A stretch of DNA of 33,128 bases from Polaromonas sp. (GCF_018780625.1 NZ_JADMJK010000075.1:1-33128); one strand, 5' to 3'; positions 8,389 to 18,228 are shown, numbered from the stretch's first letter. The notes: generated by a model not told the origin, from the letters alone. Numbers and translations: made by a program.

Positions 8389-11300
8389 TTACACCAGAAC
8401 CCGTTCGATCCCACCCTGGTTGGCCGCTTCCACATACTCCGGCAGCCATTGCTTGCCCAGAATCTGGTTGGCCATTTCGACCACGATGTAATCGGCTTCG
8501 AGCAAGCCATTCTTCATGTCATCGCCGTAGCGCGACAGGCCCTGCAGGCAGCTCGGGCAGCTGGTCAGTATCTTGACGTTTTCCTGCTCGCCCAAGGCGC
8601 CCGACGCCCGTAGCGCGACTTCGCCCTTTTTCAGCTCCTCTTCCTTGCGAAAGCGGATCTGGGTCGAAATATCGGGCCGCGTCACGCCCAGCGTCCCGGA
8701 CTCGCCGCAGCAGCGCTCGTTCTTGAGCACGTTGTCGCCAAGCAAGGCCTTGACGGTCTTCATCGGCTCCTGAAGCTTCATCGGGCTGTGGCAGGGATCG
8801 TGGTAAAGATAGCCCTTGCCCGGCTCGTCGGTGCGCAGCGTGATGCCCTTTTCCAGCAGGTACTCGTGAATATCGATGATCCGGCTACCCGGGAAAATCT
8901 TGTCGAATTCATAGCCCTGGAGCTGGTCGTAGCAGGTGCCGCAACTGACCACCACGGTCTTGATATCGAGGTAATTGAGGGTGTTGGCGACACGGTGGAA
9001 CAGCACGCGGTTGTCGGTGATGATCTTGTCGGCCTTGTCCAGGTCGCCGCTGCCGCGCTGCGGATAACCGCAGCACAGGTAGCCCGGCGGCAGCACGGTC
9101 TGCACGCCGGCGTGCCAGAGCATGGCCTGCGTTGCCAGGCCGACCTGGGAAAACAGGCGCTCCGACCCGCAACCCGGGAAATAAAACACCGCTTCGGTTT
9201 CAGCCGTGGTGTTTTTCGGATGCCGGATGATGGGCACGTAATCCTTGTCCTCAATATCAAGCAAGGCACGCGCGGTTTTCTTGGGCAGGCCACCGGGCAT
9301 TTTCTTGTTGATGAAGTGAATCACCTGCTCCTTGATCGGCGGCTTGCCCACAGAGGCCGGCGGCTTGGCCGTCTGCTTGCGCGCCAGGCGGCCCAGCAAG
9401 TCGTTGGCCAGGCGCTGGGCCTTGAAGCCCACGCCCACCATGGCGCTGCGCATGACCTTGATGGTTTGCGGATTGCTGGCATTGAGAAAGAACATGGCAG
9501 CCGCATTGCCCGGCCTGAAGGACTTCTGGCCCATCTTGCGCAGCAAGTTACGCATGTTCATCGACACCTGGCCAAAGTCGATATCCACAGGGCAAGGGGT
9601 CAGGCACTTGTGGCACAGCGTGCAATGGTCGGCCACATCCTCAAACTCTTCCCAGTGCTTGATGCTGATGCCGCGCCGGGTTTGCTCTTCGTACAAAAAG
9701 GCCTCCACCAGCAGCGAGGTGGCCAGGATCTTGTTGCGCGGGCTGTACAGCAGGTTGGCGCGCGGCACATGGGTGGCGCATACCGGCTTGCATTTGCCGC
9801 AGCGCAGGCAGTCTTTGACGCTGTCGGCAATCGCGCCGATGTCGCTTTGCTGCATGATCAGCGACTCGTGGCCCATCAGGCCAAAGCTCGGCGTGTAGGC
9901 ATTGGTCAAATCGGCCTGCAGCCCATGATTACCGGCGGCAAGTAGCTCTGTATTTCGTAGCAACTTGCCTTTGTTAAAGCGCCCTTCCGGATCAATCCGC
10001 TGCTTGTATTCCGTGAAGGGGCGCAGTTCCTCGTCGGTCAGGAATTCGAGCTTGGTGATGCCAATGCCGTGTTCGCCGGAAATCACGCCGTCGAGCGAGC
10101 GCGCCAGCACCATGATGCGCGCGACCGCTTCATGGGCGGTTTGCAGCATTTCATAGTCGTCGCTGTTGACCGGCAGGTTGGTGTGCACATTGCCGTCGCC
10201 CGCATGCATGTGCAGGGCGGCCCATACGCGGCCCTTGAGCACGCGCTTGTGAATGGCGTTGCATTCCTCAAGAATCGGCAAAAACGCACCGCCGCTGAAG
10301 ATCGCCTGCAGCCGGGCCCGAATCTGGGTTTTCCAGCTGGCGCGCAGCGTGTGGTCCTGCAACTGCGGGAACAGGGCTGGTACGTCCTGCAGCCAGCCGG
10401 CCCAGAGGGCGCGTACGTCGGCAATCATGTCCAGCGCCTGGGCGACCCGGTCTTCCAGCAACTCGGCTGACGGAATGTCGTTGGCGTCGTCCGACTTGCC
10501 CAAGGGCAGCTTGCCCTTGCGGAAGAAGGCGTCCAGCTCGTCGCACAGCCTGATCTTGTTGCGCAGGCTCAGTTCGATATTGATCTGCTCGATGCCGTCG
10601 GTGTATTCGGCCATGCGCGGCAGCGGGATCACCACGTCTTCATTGATCTTGAAGGCGTTGGTGTGGCGCGAAATGGCCGCCGTGCGCTTGCGGTCCAGCC
10701 AGAATTTCTTGCGCGCATCCGGGCTGATGGCGACAAAGCCTTCGCCGCGGCGCGAATTGGCGATGCGCACGACTTCCGAGGTCGCGCGCGCCACCGCGTC
10801 GGCGTCGTCGCCGGCGATGTCGCCGAACAACACCATTTTCGGCAGGCCGCCGTGGGTCTTGGACTTGGTCGCATAACCGACCGCCTTCAGGTAACGGTCG
10901 TCCAGGTGCTCCAGTCCGGCCAGGATGGCGCCGCCGCATTTTTGCTCGGCGAACATGAAGTCCTTGATCTCGACGATGCTGGGAACCGCGTCCTTGGCAT
11001 TGCCGAAAAACTCCAGGCAGACCGTGCGGGTGTGCGCCGGCATGCGGTGCACGATCCAGCGTGCGCTGGTGATCAGGCCGTCGCAGCCTTCTTTCTGGAT
11101 GCCGGGCAGGCCGCTCAAAAACTTGTCGGTGACGTCCTTGCCCAGGCCTTCCTTGCGGAAGGTCTTGCCGGGAATGTCAAGCCGCTCGGTGCGGATCGGC
11201 GTCTTGCCGTCGGCCTCAAAATAGTTCAGGTCAAAACTCGCCATCTCGGCGTCGTGGATCTTGCCCAGGTTGTGGCCCACGCGGGTCACTTCCAGCCACT

Positions 11301-12291
11301 GCGCGTCGGGCGTCACCATGCGCCACGACGCCAGGTTGTCCAGCGCCGTGCCCCACAGCACGGCCTTCTTGCCGCCCGCATTCATCGCAATGTTGCCACC
11401 TATGCAGGACGCCTCGGCCGAGGTCGGATCGACCGCGAACACAAAACCGCCGCGTTCCGCCGCATCGGCCACGCGCTGCGTGACGACGCCGGCCTCGGTC
11501 CAGACCGTGGCGACCGGCTGGTCCAGGCCGGGCAGCGAGACCATTTCGACCTCGGTCATGGCTTCGAGCTTTTCGGTGTTGATGACGGCCGATTTCCAGG
11601 TCAGCGGAATCGCGCCGCCGGTGTAGCCGGTGCCGCCGCCGCGCGGAACAATCGTCAGCCCCAGCTCGATGCAGGCCTTGACCAGCCCGGCCATCTCGGT
11701 TTCGGTGTCGGGCGTGAGCACCACAAACGGATATTCGACGCGCCAGTCGGTCGCGTCGGTCACATGCGACACGCGGGACAGGCCGTCGAACTTGACGTTG
11801 TCCTTCAGGGTCAGCTTGCGCAGCTTGCGCTCGGTCTGCTGACGAAGGGCGGCCATTTCCTCGAACGAGGCCGAAAAGCGGCTCACCGCGCCCCGGGCCG
11901 CTTCCAGCAAGTCGCCGACGATGGCATCGCGCTGGCTGTCGGCATCAGGCGTCCGGCGTTTTTCAACCTCGGAGAGGCGGTGCTGCAGGGCGTCCACCAG
12001 CAATTTCCGGCGCTTGGGATTCTCAAGCAAGTCATCCTGAAGATACGGGTTGCGCTGGACCACCCAGACGTCACCCAGCACCTCATACAGCATGCGCGCG
12101 GACCGCCCCGTGCGGCGCTCGTCCCGCAGCCGATTCAGAAGGTCCCAGGCCCTTGCACCCAGAAGGCGAATGACGACTTCGCGATCGGAAAAGGACGTGT
12201 AGTTGTAGGGAATCTCGCGAATGCGGGCTTCGTCTTGCTTTGCGTCATTCGCAAAAACATTTAATTCTTGTAAGGTAATAGGAGCGTTCAT
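8389..12291 (-). CDS. Large FAD-linked / Fe-S oxidoreductase with N-terminal DUF3683 (GlcD–GlcF-like fusion)
   Basis: A 1300-residue fusion protein. In order: DUF3683 region (about 1–170, [14 protein letters not shown]); FAD-binding PCMH/FAD_binding_4 domain with [12 protein letters not shown] near 217; FAD-oxidase C-terminal domain (about 470–790, [12 protein letters not shown] near 693, [10 protein letters not shown] near 735); two 4Fe-4S motifs ([11 protein letters not shown] near 827, [12 protein letters not shown] near 889); and two cysteine-rich CCG domains (YFPGCGSE near 1035, [16 protein letters not shown] near 1114, CCGESGTLG near 1191, SCPSC near 1240). This joins the parts of glycolate or D-lactate/2-hydroxyacid dehydrogenases (GlcD plus GlcF) in one chain. 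It probably oxidises a D-2-hydroxy acid and passes electrons to the quinone pool; the substrate is unknown. The ATG has no clear ribosome site. The HIT gene follows at once. Confidence 0.9.
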   Translation of the reverse strand: MNAPITLQELNVFANDAKQDEARIREIPYNYTSFSDREVVIRLLGARAWDLLNRLRDERRTGRSARMLYEVLGDVWVVQRNPYLQDDLLENPKRRKLLVDALQHRLSEVEKRRTPDADSQRDAIVGDLLEAARGAVSRFSASFEEMAALRQQTERKLRKLTLKDNVKFDGLSRVSHVTDATDWRVEYPFVVLTPDTETEMAGLVKACIELGLTIVPRGGGTGYTGGAIPLTWKSAVINTEKLEAMTEVEMVSLPGLDQPVATVWTEAGVVTQRVADAAERGGFVFAVDPTSAEASCIGGNIAMNAGGKKAVLWGTALDNLASWRMVTPDAQWLEVTRVGHNLGKIHDAEMASFDLNYFEADGKTPIRTERLDIPGKTFRKEGLGKDVTDKFLSGLPGIQKEGCDGLITSARWIVHRMPAHTRTVCLEFFGNAKDAVPSIVEIKDFMFAEQKCGGAILAGLEHLDDRYLKAVGYATKSKTHGGLPKMVLFGDIAGDDADAVARATSEVVRIANSRRGEGFVAISPDARKKFWLDRKRTAAISRHTNAFKINEDVVIPLPRMAEYTDGIEQINIELSLRNKIRLCDELDAFFRKGKLPLGKSDDANDIPSAELLEDRVAQALDMIADVRALWAGWLQDVPALFPQLQDHTLRASWKTQIRARLQAIFSGGAFLPILEECNAIHKRVLKGRVWAALHMHAGDGNVHTNLPVNSDDYEMLQTAHEAVARIMVLARSLDGVISGEHGIGITKLEFLTDEELRPFTEYKQRIDPEGRFNKGKLLRNTELLAAGNHGLQADLTNAYTPSFGLMGHESLIMQQSDIGAIADSVKDCLRCGKCKPVCATHVPRANLLYSPRNKILATSLLVEAFLYEEQTRRGISIKHWEEFEDVADHCTLCHKCLTPCPVDIDFGQVSMNMRNLLRKMGQKSFRPGNAAAMFFLNASNPQTIKVMRSAMVGVGFKAQRLANDLLGRLARKQTAKPPASVGKPPIKEQVIHFINKKMPGGLPKKTARALLDIEDKDYVPIIRHPKNTTAETEAVFYFPGCGSERLFSQVGLATQAMLWHAGVQTVLPPGYLCCGYPQRGSGDLDKADKIITDNRVLFHRVANTLNYLDIKTVVVSCGTCYDQLQGYEFDKIFPGSRIIDIHEYLLEKGITLRTDEPGKGYLYHDPCHSPMKLQEPMKTVKALLGDNVLKNERCCGESGTLGVTRPDISTQIRFRKEEELKKGEVALRASGALGEQENVKILTSCPSCLQGLSRYGDDMKNGLLEADYIVVEMANQILGKQWLPEYVEAANQGGIERVLV

Positions 12292-12399
12292 GATGAAAAG
12301 ACAGTCGCTTCGGACCGACCTCCAGCGCTGCGGCGCTATGTTACCGCAGCCCCATCGTCAGAGCAGGCACGCTCTAATAGCCCTCATGCAAAGGCCGCC

Positions 12400-13194
12400 A
12401 TGATGCTCAGACACCCGATACCCCCGGAAATCAACACCACGCCCTGGCCTTATCCGTTCTGGATTGCCCACCGCGGCGCCGGAACACTCGCGCCTGAAAA
12501 CACGCTCGCAGCGTTCCGGCTGGGCGCGCAGTACGGCTACCGCATGTTTGAATGCGATGCCAAACTCAGTGCCGACGGCGTACCGTTTCTCATGCATGAC
12601 GCCACGCTCGCACGAACGACCAATGCGCACACGCGCCTGGCGGCAGGCGCCAGCGCGGTGGGCGGCGAGCACGCCTGGTCTGCGTTGTCGCAGCTCGACG
12701 CGGGCAGCTGGCACTCAGGCGCCTACGCAGGCGAGCCCCTGGCGACGCTGGACAACGCGGCGCGCTTTTGCCTGGCGAACGGCCATGCATTGAACATAGA
12801 AATCAAACCCACACCGGGCACGGAGCGGCACACGGGCGGGGTGGTGGCCGCTCATGCAGCGCAACTCTGGCAAAGTGCTGCCCTGCCGCCGTTCCTGACC
12901 TCGTTCTCCCCCGAAGCGCTTCAGGGCGCAAGCGACGCCGCCCCCGGCCTGCCGCGCGGCCTGTTGCTGGACACGCTGCGGGACGACTGGCTGGATTCTG
13001 CGCGCGCGCTGGGCTGTGTGGCCGTGGTCTGCCACCATGCGCTATGGAACACCACCACCGTAGCCCAGGTCCAGACGGCCGGATTACGGGCCTTGAGCTA
13101 TACCGTCAACGACGAAGCGGCCGCCCAGCGCCTCGTCGCGCTGGGTACGGACGGCATCATCACCGACCGGATCGATCTGTTCCGCCCCGCCTGA
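12400..13194 (+). CDS. ugpQ: Glycerophosphodiester phosphodiesterase
   Basis: A 264-residue cytosolic GDPD enzyme (no signal peptide), of the UgpQ type, that splits glycerophosphodiesters to glycerol-3-phosphate and an alcohol. The catalytic core is plain: HRGA at 24–27, ENT at 33–35, the metal ligands in FECDAKLSADG (E51, D53) and MHD (H66), then NIEIKPT and, near the end, NDEAAAQRLVALGTDGIITD. Two ATGs are adjacent (12400 and 12403); AAAGG stands a few bases before. It is transcribed divergently from the large flavoprotein, with a 108-base shared upstream region, and faces the small membrane protein gene downstream. No ugp transporter genes are present in the window. Confidence 0.93.
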   Translation: MMLRHPIPPEINTTPWPYPFWIAHRGAGTLAPENTLAAFRLGAQYGYRMFECDAKLSADGVPFLMHDATLARTTNAHTRLAAGASAVGGEHAWSALSQLDAGSWHSGAYAGEPLATLDNAARFCLANGHALNIEIKPTPGTERHTGGVVAAHAAQLWQSAALPPFLTSFSPEALQGASDAAPGLPRGLLLDTLRDDWLDSARALGCVAVVCHHALWNTTTVAQVQTAGLRALSYTVNDEAAAQRLVALGTDGIITDRIDLFRPA

Positions 13195-13244
13195 GCGTTG
13201 CCGACGGACGCGAGCCCGCCCGCGACTTCGTTGACTCAGGTCAA

Positions 13245-13267
13245 GCCAGCTGCGCGGTGCAGCCGGC
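13245..13267. terminator. Possible bidirectional terminator hairpin between ugpQ and the small membrane protein
   Basis: GCC-GCTGC / GCAGC-GGC stem with one mismatch and a five-base loop lies between the converging genes. No T-run follows directly; a T6 run is found 16 bases later on the plus strand. The position is right for a terminator but the signal is weak. Confidence 0.3.
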
Positions 13268-13281
13268 GCTGTCGCCGCCCG

Positions 13282-13644
13282 CTATTTTTTCCAGCCACCC
13301 AGCAGCCACCACTGGCTGGTGGCCATCCCTAACACCAGACCGACGTAGGTGAGCATTTTCCCATCCCGGCCCAACAGTACCAGTCCGGCTAGCAGCAGCA
13401 GCATGCCCACTACAAAATTAATAGCTACCTGCCACCACCAGGATTTGGCCACAGGCCTTTTTGAAGAAAAAAATCCAAGAAAAAAACGCGGCAAAACCAC
13501 CAACAGCAACGCCAGCAGCGCTGCAGGCGCCATGAAATTGAGCAAGTGGTTGATCAGCAGGTAAGCACTCATTGACAGCCATTCAAAAATCGACAAGAAA
13601 CCCGACAAGACCCCCTGAACACCGCCTGTGAATAGGGCCGCCAA
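13282..13644 (-). CDS. Small hydrophobic membrane protein, unknown function
   Basis: An open frame of 120 residues with three strongly hydrophobic segments: about 28–58 ([13 protein letters not shown] into [18 protein letters not shown]), 70–90 ([19 protein letters not shown]) and 96–115. I do not recognise the family. The start is uncertain: reading from the top needs a TTG at 13644 with no ribosome site, while the first ATG is at 13572 (a 96-residue product). The residues before that ATG still look membrane-like, so a non-ATG start is possible. The gene lies back to back with hemA and the short space before hemA must hold that promoter. Part of its coding sequence (13410–13427) matches an AT-rich motif also found at 31786–31803. 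Confidence 0.6.
   Translation of the reverse strand: MAALFTGGVQGVLSGFLSIFEWLSMSAYLLINHLLNFMAPAALLALLLVVLPRFFLGFFSSKRPVAKSWWWQVAINFVVGMLLLLAGLVLLGRDGKMLTYVGLVLGMATSQWWLLGGWKK
13410..13427. repeat. AT-rich short repeat, copy 1
   Basis: An 18-base stretch that matches the one at 31786–31803 at 15 of 18 positions, ending in the shared AATAGCTA. I recall similar AAATTAATAGCT sequences scattered between genes in Comamonadaceae. This copy lies inside the frame of the small membrane protein, encoding part of its hydrophobic segment VAINFVVG. Confidence 0.35.
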
Positions 13645-13687
13645 GGAGATTGACGGAGTCCGTGCCCCTTCTTGCCAACTTCAATTT

Positions 13688-13693
13688 TATAAT
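13688..13693 (+). promoter_or_regulatory. Perfect -10 box directly upstream of hemA (leaderless start suspected)
   Basis: TATAAT ends only six bases before the hemA ATG at 13700. A normal start point would fall on or next to the A of the ATG, giving a message with no leader. No Shine-Dalgarno sequence is present, which agrees. The -35 region is poor (no TTGACA-like hexamer at 16–18 bases), which lowers confidence. Confidence 0.45.
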
Positions 13694-13699
13694 CAGCAC

Positions 13700-14980
13700 A
13701 TGTCAGTCTGGGCCCTAGGGCTAAACCATCACACCGCCCCCCTCGATTTGCGTGGGCGATTCGCCTATGCCATCGACCAGATCGAGCCGACCTTGCGCGG
13801 CTTGCGCGCGTCACTGGCACGCCCCCCGGAAGCGGCGCTGCTGTCAACCTGCAACCGCACCGAGATCTACTGCGCTGGCGACCACAGCGATCTGACGCAC
13901 ACGATGGAGTGGCTGGCGCACAGCGGCGGCGTCTCAACCGAGCTGCTGCGCGCGCACGCCTACACCCTGCAGGGCGACCAGGCCGCACGCCACGCCTTTC
14001 GCGTGGCCAGCGGGCTGGATTCCATGGTGCTGGGCGAGCCGCAGATTCTGGGGCAGATGAAAGACGCGATGCGTGCCGCCGAGGGTGCGGGCGCCATGGG
14101 CACCACGCTTCACCAGCTGTTTCAGCGCTCTTTTGCGGTGGCCAAAGAGGTCCGCACCAGCACCGAAATTGGCGCCCACAGCATCAGCATGGCGGCGGCG
14201 GCGGTACGGCTGGCCGGCCAGCTGTTTGAAGACCTGGGCGACATCCGGGTACTGTTTGTCGGCGCAGGCGAAATGATTGACCTGGCAGCGACCCACTTTG
14301 CCGCCAAAACCCCCAAAGCCATGGCCATTGCCAACCGCACGCTGGAGCGTGGCGAAAAGCTCGCCAGCCGGTTTGGCGCCGAGGTCATGCGCCTGGGCGA
14401 CTTGCCCAGCCGCCTGCACGAATTTGACGCCGTGATCAGCTGCACCGCCAGCACCCTGCCCATCATTGGCCTGGGTGCGGTGGAGCGCGCACTCAAGCTG
14501 CGCAAGCACCGTCCCATCTTCATGGTCGATCTGGCCGTGCCGCGCGACATCGAACCTGAAGTCAAGGATCTGCCCGATGTCTACCTCTACACCGTGGACG
14601 ACCTGGCGCATGTGGTGCAAACCGGCAAGGACAGCCGGCAGGCCGCCGTCGCCCAGGCCGAGGTCATCATCGATGCAGGGGTGCAGAACTTCATGCACTG
14701 GCTGGGCCAGCGGGGGAGCGTTCCGCTGATCCAGCAAATCAATGCACAAGCCGACAGCTGGCGAGCCATGGAAATCGTGCGCGCCAAAAAACTGCTGGCC
14801 AAAGGCGAGCCCATTGATGCGGTGCTGGAAGCGCTGTCGCGTGGCCTCACGCAAAAAATGCTGCACGGCACACTGGCAGAACTGCATGCCGGCGACGCGC
14901 AAAGCCGCGAAGCCACCGCGCACACTGTGTCCAAGCTTTTTTTGCGCGGCCAGCTGCCCAAAGAACACAAAGAGCGTTAG
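13700..14980 (+). CDS. hemA: Glutamyl-tRNA reductase
   Basis: A 426-residue enzyme that reduces glutamyl-tRNA to glutamate-1-semialdehyde with NADPH, the first committed step of C5 tetrapyrrole synthesis. The start [15 protein letters not shown] is canonical; a GTG start further up (13628) is rejected. The catalytic cysteine is C51 in [11 protein letters not shown], followed by [15 protein letters not shown], the NADP-binding stretch VLFVGAGEM near 184, and the C-terminal dimerisation helices with [22 protein letters not shown]. The gene heads hemA–prfA–prmC–grxD on the plus strand, an order shared with many proteobacteria for the first three. A near-perfect -10 sits right at the start codon. 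Confidence 0.97.
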   Translation: MSVWALGLNHHTAPLDLRGRFAYAIDQIEPTLRGLRASLARPPEAALLSTCNRTEIYCAGDHSDLTHTMEWLAHSGGVSTELLRAHAYTLQGDQAARHAFRVASGLDSMVLGEPQILGQMKDAMRAAEGAGAMGTTLHQLFQRSFAVAKEVRTSTEIGAHSISMAAAAVRLAGQLFEDLGDIRVLFVGAGEMIDLAATHFAAKTPKAMAIANRTLERGEKLASRFGAEVMRLGDLPSRLHEFDAVISCTASTLPIIGLGAVERALKLRKHRPIFMVDLAVPRDIEPEVKDLPDVYLYTVDDLAHVVQTGKDSRQAAVAQAEVIIDAGVQNFMHWLGQRGSVPLIQQINAQADSWRAMEIVRAKKLLAKGEPIDAVLEALSRGLTQKMLHGTLAELHAGDAQSREATAHTVSKLFLRGQLPKEHKER

Positions 14981-14996
14981 CGCCGGGGCTTTTTTT
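14969..14996 (+). terminator. Weak terminator-like structure at the hemA 3' end
   Basis: AAAGAGC (14969–14975) can pair with GCTTTTT (14988–14994), one G·T, with a 12-base loop, followed by the rest of a T7 run. It overlaps the hemA stop codon. If it works it would only partly separate hemA from prfA. The A/T-rich stem makes it weak. Confidence 0.28.
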
Positions 14997-15095
14997 CTTG
15001 CTGCCGCAGCCCCTGCTGACGGCAACCACCTTTTCTTGCCGGCCACTTCGCCAGCCTGCCCCCTTATTTTTTGGCCCTAGAAGCCCCCCTATTCC

Positions 15096-16214
15096 ATGAA
15101 ACCGTTTCTTCGCCAAACCCTGGACCGCCAGCTTTTGCGTCTGCATGAGCTGGATGCCCTGCTGTCTGCCAGCGACGTGGTCAGCGACCTGGCACGCTTT
15201 CGAGCCCTGACCCGGGAACATGCCGAAACCAGCGTGCTGGCCGATCAGTACAACCAGCTGACGAGCCGCGAAGCCGACCTGGCCAGTGCCGAGAGCATGC
15301 TGCTTGAAGCCAAAGCAGATCCCGAGATGGCAGACATGGCCGAGGAAGAGATCGCCGCCGCCAAGGCCGATATCGCCAAGCTGGACCAGGATCTGCAGTT
15401 GATGCTGATTCCCAAGGACCCGGATGACGCGCGGGCGGCGTTCATCGAGATCCGCGCCGGCACGGGCGGCGACGAATCCGCGCTGTTTGCGGGCGATCTG
15501 TTTCGGCTGTACACCCGGTATGCCGAGCGCAACCGCTGGCAGGTCGAGGTCATCAGCGAATCACAGGGCGAGCTGGGTGGCTACAAGGAAGTGGTGCTGC
15601 GCATCGACGGTCCCCCGGATGCGACGGGCGTGGGCGTCTACGGCAAGCTGCGTTTTGAGTCAGGCGGCCACCGCGTGCAGCGCGTGCCCGCGACTGAAAC
15701 CCAGGGCCGCATCCACACCAGCGCCTGCACCGTGGCCGTGCTGCCCGAACCCGACGAGGCCGTGGCGATCCAGATCAACCCGGCCGACCTGCGGATTGAC
15801 ACCTACCGCGCCAGCGGGGCCGGCGGCCAGCACATCAACAAGACGGATTCGGCGGTACGCATCACCCACCTTCCGACCGGCATCGTGGCCGAGTGCCAGG
15901 AAGGCCGCAGCCAGCACGGCAACAAGGCCCAGGCCATGAAGGTGCTCACGGCCCGCATCCATGAAAGAGAACGCTCGGCGCAAGCCGCCAAGGACGCGGC
16001 CATGCGCAAGGGACTGATCGGCAGCGGAGACCGCAGCGACCGCATCCGAACCTACAACTTTCCGCAGGGGCGGCTGACCGACCACCGCATCAACCTGACG
16101 CTGTACAAGCTGCTGGCCATCATGGAAGGCGACCTGGACGATGTGATCACGGCGCTGCAGGTGGCGCGAGGGGCCGAGTTGCTGGCGGAACTGGAAGACT
16201 CGTCATTGCGTTGA
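15096..16214 (+). CDS. prfA: Peptide chain release factor 1
   Basis: A 372-residue class I release factor recognising UAA and UAG. The stop-codon reading tripeptide is PAT (residues 198–200, in [15 protein letters not shown]), which marks RF1 rather than RF2 (SPF). The peptidyl-tRNA hydrolysis motif GGQ is at 243–245 in the segment [11 protein letters not shown]. The N-terminal helical domain contains acidic heptad-like stretches. The product is close to the family's usual length of about 360. The start ATG has no good Shine-Dalgarno sequence. prmC, whose product methylates this GGQ glutamine, follows 40 bases downstream, a classical pairing. Confidence 0.97.
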   Translation: MKPFLRQTLDRQLLRLHELDALLSASDVVSDLARFRALTREHAETSVLADQYNQLTSREADLASAESMLLEAKADPEMADMAEEEIAAAKADIAKLDQDLQLMLIPKDPDDARAAFIEIRAGTGGDESALFAGDLFRLYTRYAERNRWQVEVISESQGELGGYKEVVLRIDGPPDATGVGVYGKLRFESGGHRVQRVPATETQGRIHTSACTVAVLPEPDEAVAIQINPADLRIDTYRASGAGGQHINKTDSAVRITHLPTGIVAECQEGRSQHGNKAQAMKVLTARIHERERSAQAAKDAAMRKGLIGSGDRSDRIRTYNFPQGRLTDHRINLTLYKLLAIMEGDLDDVITALQVARGAELLAELEDSSLR

Positions 16215-16254
16215 CGGCTGGCATTTGCATGCATAGAAAATTGATCATTTTAAA

Positions 16255-17106
16255 ATGAACCACGCGACTTGCGCACAGGCCTTGCTGGCCGCCAAAACCC
16301 TGGGACTGGATCGGCTGGACGCGCAACTGCTGTTGCTGCACGCGCTCGGCAAGCCCAGCGATGCCCGCGCCTGGCTTCTGGCCCACGATACCGACTTGCT
16401 CAGTGACGAGGTCGCGCAGCGCTACCTGGCCTTGACCGTGCGCCGGGCCGGCGGCGAACCGCTGGCCTACATCGTCGGCTACAAGGAGTTTTTTGGCTTG
16501 ACGCTGCAGGTGGACGCACGCGTGCTGGTGCCCCGGCCTGACACCGAAACACTGGTGCAGTGGTCGCTGGACCTGCTCCAAGCGCCCGGCATGCCGCCTG
16601 TCACTCAGGTTCTTGACCTGGGCACTGGCAGCGGCGCGGTTGCGCTGGCGATTGCGCACAGCATGCGGGCTACAGGCCGCCAGGGCAAGGTCGTCGCCGT
16701 GGACGCGAGCACTGGCGCGCTAAGCGTTGCCCGTGGCAATGCGCAACAACTAGAACTGGACCTGACATTCATCCAGAGCAGCTGGCTGCAGGAAGTGAGT
16801 GGATACTTTCACCTGATTGCCAGTAATCCGCCCTACATCGCCAGTGTCGACCCCCATCTGGCCGCCTTGGCGCACGAGCCGCTGGAGGCTCTCACCGCAG
16901 GCATGGACGGCCTGGACGACCTCCGGCAAATTACCCGCCAAGCGCCCGGGCATCTGCACCCGGGCGGCTGGCTCTTGCTGGAGCACGGTTACGACCAGGC
17001 CGATGCGGTTCGTCAGTTGCTGGCAGAACAGGGATTTATTCAGGTCCAAAGCCGCCGGGATCTGGCGGGCATTGAACGCTGCTCGGGTGGACAATGGCCT
17101 GCTTGA
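16255..17106 (+). CDS. prmC: Release factor glutamine N5-methyltransferase
   Basis: A 283-residue SAM-dependent methyltransferase that modifies the glutamine of the GGQ motif in RF1 and RF2, raising termination efficiency. The N-terminal helical domain covers about 1–75 and includes GEPLAYIVGYKEFFGL. The SAM motif is VLDLGTGSGAVALAIA, and the catalytic NPPY is at 191–194 (ASNPPYIAS); the sequence PRPDTE between them is also family-specific. The start ATG stands in an AT-rich stretch without a clear ribosome site. The gene follows prfA and is followed after 170 bases by grxD. Confidence 0.96.
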   Translation: MNHATCAQALLAAKTLGLDRLDAQLLLLHALGKPSDARAWLLAHDTDLLSDEVAQRYLALTVRRAGGEPLAYIVGYKEFFGLTLQVDARVLVPRPDTETLVQWSLDLLQAPGMPPVTQVLDLGTGSGAVALAIAHSMRATGRQGKVVAVDASTGALSVARGNAQQLELDLTFIQSSWLQEVSGYFHLIASNPPYIASVDPHLAALAHEPLEALTAGMDGLDDLRQITRQAPGHLHPGGWLLLEHGYDQADAVRQLLAEQGFIQVQSRRDLAGIERCSGGQWPA

Positions 17107-17276
17107 CGGCCGAACAAGAACCGAATCAGCGACAGCCCCAGCCCAGCACCGGCCATCAAACGGCGACATAATAAGTTGATTAATGTGGTTTGCAGCCTCC
17201 ATGTACAGAAAATGGACCGCTCAAAACCTTTTCCACCCGATATGGCCCCCTTCGGCCCCACCTGAAAGACTTCACC

Positions 17277-17606
17277 ATGAGCAACACCGCACCCACGCAG
17301 CAACGCATTGAGCAGATCGTCAAATCGAGCGAAGTCGTTCTCTTCATGAAGGGAACCGCCCAATTCCCGATGTGCGGTTTTTCGGGACGCGCCATTCAAC
17401 TGCTCAAAGCCTGCGGCGTCAGCAAGCCCGCCACAGTGAACGTGCTGGAAGACGAGGAAATCCGTCACGGCATCAAGGAATACAGCAACTGGCCCACCAT
17501 CCCCCAGCTTTACGTCAAGGGGGAGTTTGTGGGCGGCTCCGACATCATGATGGAAATGTACGAGAGCGGTGAGCTCCAGCAGGTGCTGGGCACGCCCGCT
17601 GCCTGA
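17277..17606 (+). CDS. grxD: Monothiol glutaredoxin GrxD (CGFS type)
   Basis: A 109-residue Grx4-type glutaredoxin. The active-site CGFS is at 33–36, with MKGTAQFPMCGFSG and the downstream glutathione-binding WPTIPQLYV and GGSDIMMEM. Such proteins bind a [2Fe-2S] cluster with glutathione as a dimer and pass clusters to target proteins. I chose ATG at 17277 (MSNTAP), the usual start; an upstream in-frame extension to 17190 is not protein-like. It closes the hemA–prfA–prmC–grxD run and is followed by a clear terminator hairpin. Link to hemA could be through iron or haem metabolism, but that is inference. Confidence 0.96.
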   Translation: MSNTAPTQQRIEQIVKSSEVVLFMKGTAQFPMCGFSGRAIQLLKACGVSKPATVNVLEDEEIRHGIKEYSNWPTIPQLYVKGEFVGGSDIMMEMYESGELQQVLGTPAA

Positions 17607-17622
17607 GATCCGAAACTTGAAA

Positions 17623-17640
17623 GCCCCGCTTGGGGCCTAT
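17623..17640 (+). terminator. Rho-independent-like terminator after grxD
   Basis: GCCCC, four-base loop, GGGGC (17623–17636), followed by a short CTATTT stretch, 17 bases after the grxD stop. The stem is perfect; the T-run is short. It separates grxD from the convergent small secreted protein gene. Confidence 0.55.
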
Positions 17641-17669
17641 TTCCCGGCTGATGACCCGACGCTTACCGC

Positions 17670-17942
17670 TTAACGCGTGTAGCCTGCGCAGGCACCGGCA
17701 TTCACCCCGCCCTTGCATTCGCGCTTCAGGCGGGCGTTGCGCTCGCCAGTTGTTTCCTCGGAGCCCCTCAGGAACGTCACCTTGCCAACCTGCCCTTTGC
17801 GGGCATCGGTAGCGGTCTTTGTCTTGGCTTTGGCTTTTGCAGGTTGGCCCATGGGTTCTGCCGACAGTGCGTGGGGGCTACCCAACACCAAGGCAAGCAC
17901 TGCAAACAAGACCATGGCCGGCCGGATAAACGAAGACTTCAT
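17670..17942 (-). CDS. Small secreted/periplasmic protein of unknown function
   Basis: A 90-residue product. The ATG at 17942 is preceded by GGGAGAG at good distance, which fixes the start. The N-terminus is a clear signal peptide (MKSSFIRPAMVLFAVLALVL, cleavage near ALSA/EP, residue 28). The mature part is short and basic, with a lysine/alanine/threonine stretch, then the phrase ERNARLKRECKGGVNAGACAGY that ends the protein and holds two cysteines (C76, C85) able to form a disulphide. I do not recognise a named family, although the C-terminal phrase looks conserved in kind. It starts 46 bases after the yacG stop and may share its transcript. Confidence 0.7.
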   Translation of the reverse strand: MKSSFIRPAMVLFAVLALVLGSPHALSAEPMGQPAKAKAKTKTATDARKGQVGKVTFLRGSEETTGERNARLKRECKGGVNAGACAGYTR

Positions 17943-17988
17943 TTCTGTCTCTCCCTGCATTGAATACATGGCGAATCCTCCGGCTTGG

Positions 17989-18228
17989 TCAATCCGGCTT
18001 GGACCCGGGCTGACGCACTTTCGGATCGCCGTAGGGTTCGTCATCGGGAGGCGCATCAGCAGGCAAGCGAAAGTCTTCACTGGCCCAAGCGCCAAAATCG
18101 ATATTTTTGCAGCGTTCACTGCAAAAGGGGCGAAAAGGATTGCTTGGCGCGTAAATGCTTTTCCCGCCGCAACCAGGGCACACCACGATCTTGGTCTTGG
18201 CGGGCAAAGGGGATTTATCGTTGTTCAT
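17989..18228 (-). CDS. yacG: DNA gyrase inhibitor YacG (zinc-binding)
   Basis: A 79-residue zinc-ribbon protein. Four cysteines C17, C20 (CPGC), C36 and C40 (CSERCK) match YacG, which in E. coli binds GyrB and inhibits gyrase. The sequence [25 protein letters not shown] is the family core (in part). It follows zapD by 45 bases and sits in the pilBCD–coaE–zapD–yacG order common in beta- and gammaproteobacteria. The C-terminus is acidic and proline rich, as usual. Gyrase inhibition is taken from the family. Confidence 0.94.
   Translation of the reverse strand: MNNDKSPLPAKTKIVVCPGCGGKSIYAPSNPFRPFCSERCKNIDFGAWASEDFRLPADAPPDDEPYGDPKVRQPGSKPD

Noticed and set aside
10663-12264. A 533-codon open frame opposite the FAD/Fe-S oxidoreductase
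   Set aside because: Antisense shadow of a long, high-GC gene with intact domains.
15096-17106. prfA–prmC pairing as a novel functional link
   Set aside because: This is a known and widespread arrangement; release factor and its methyltransferase are already understood.
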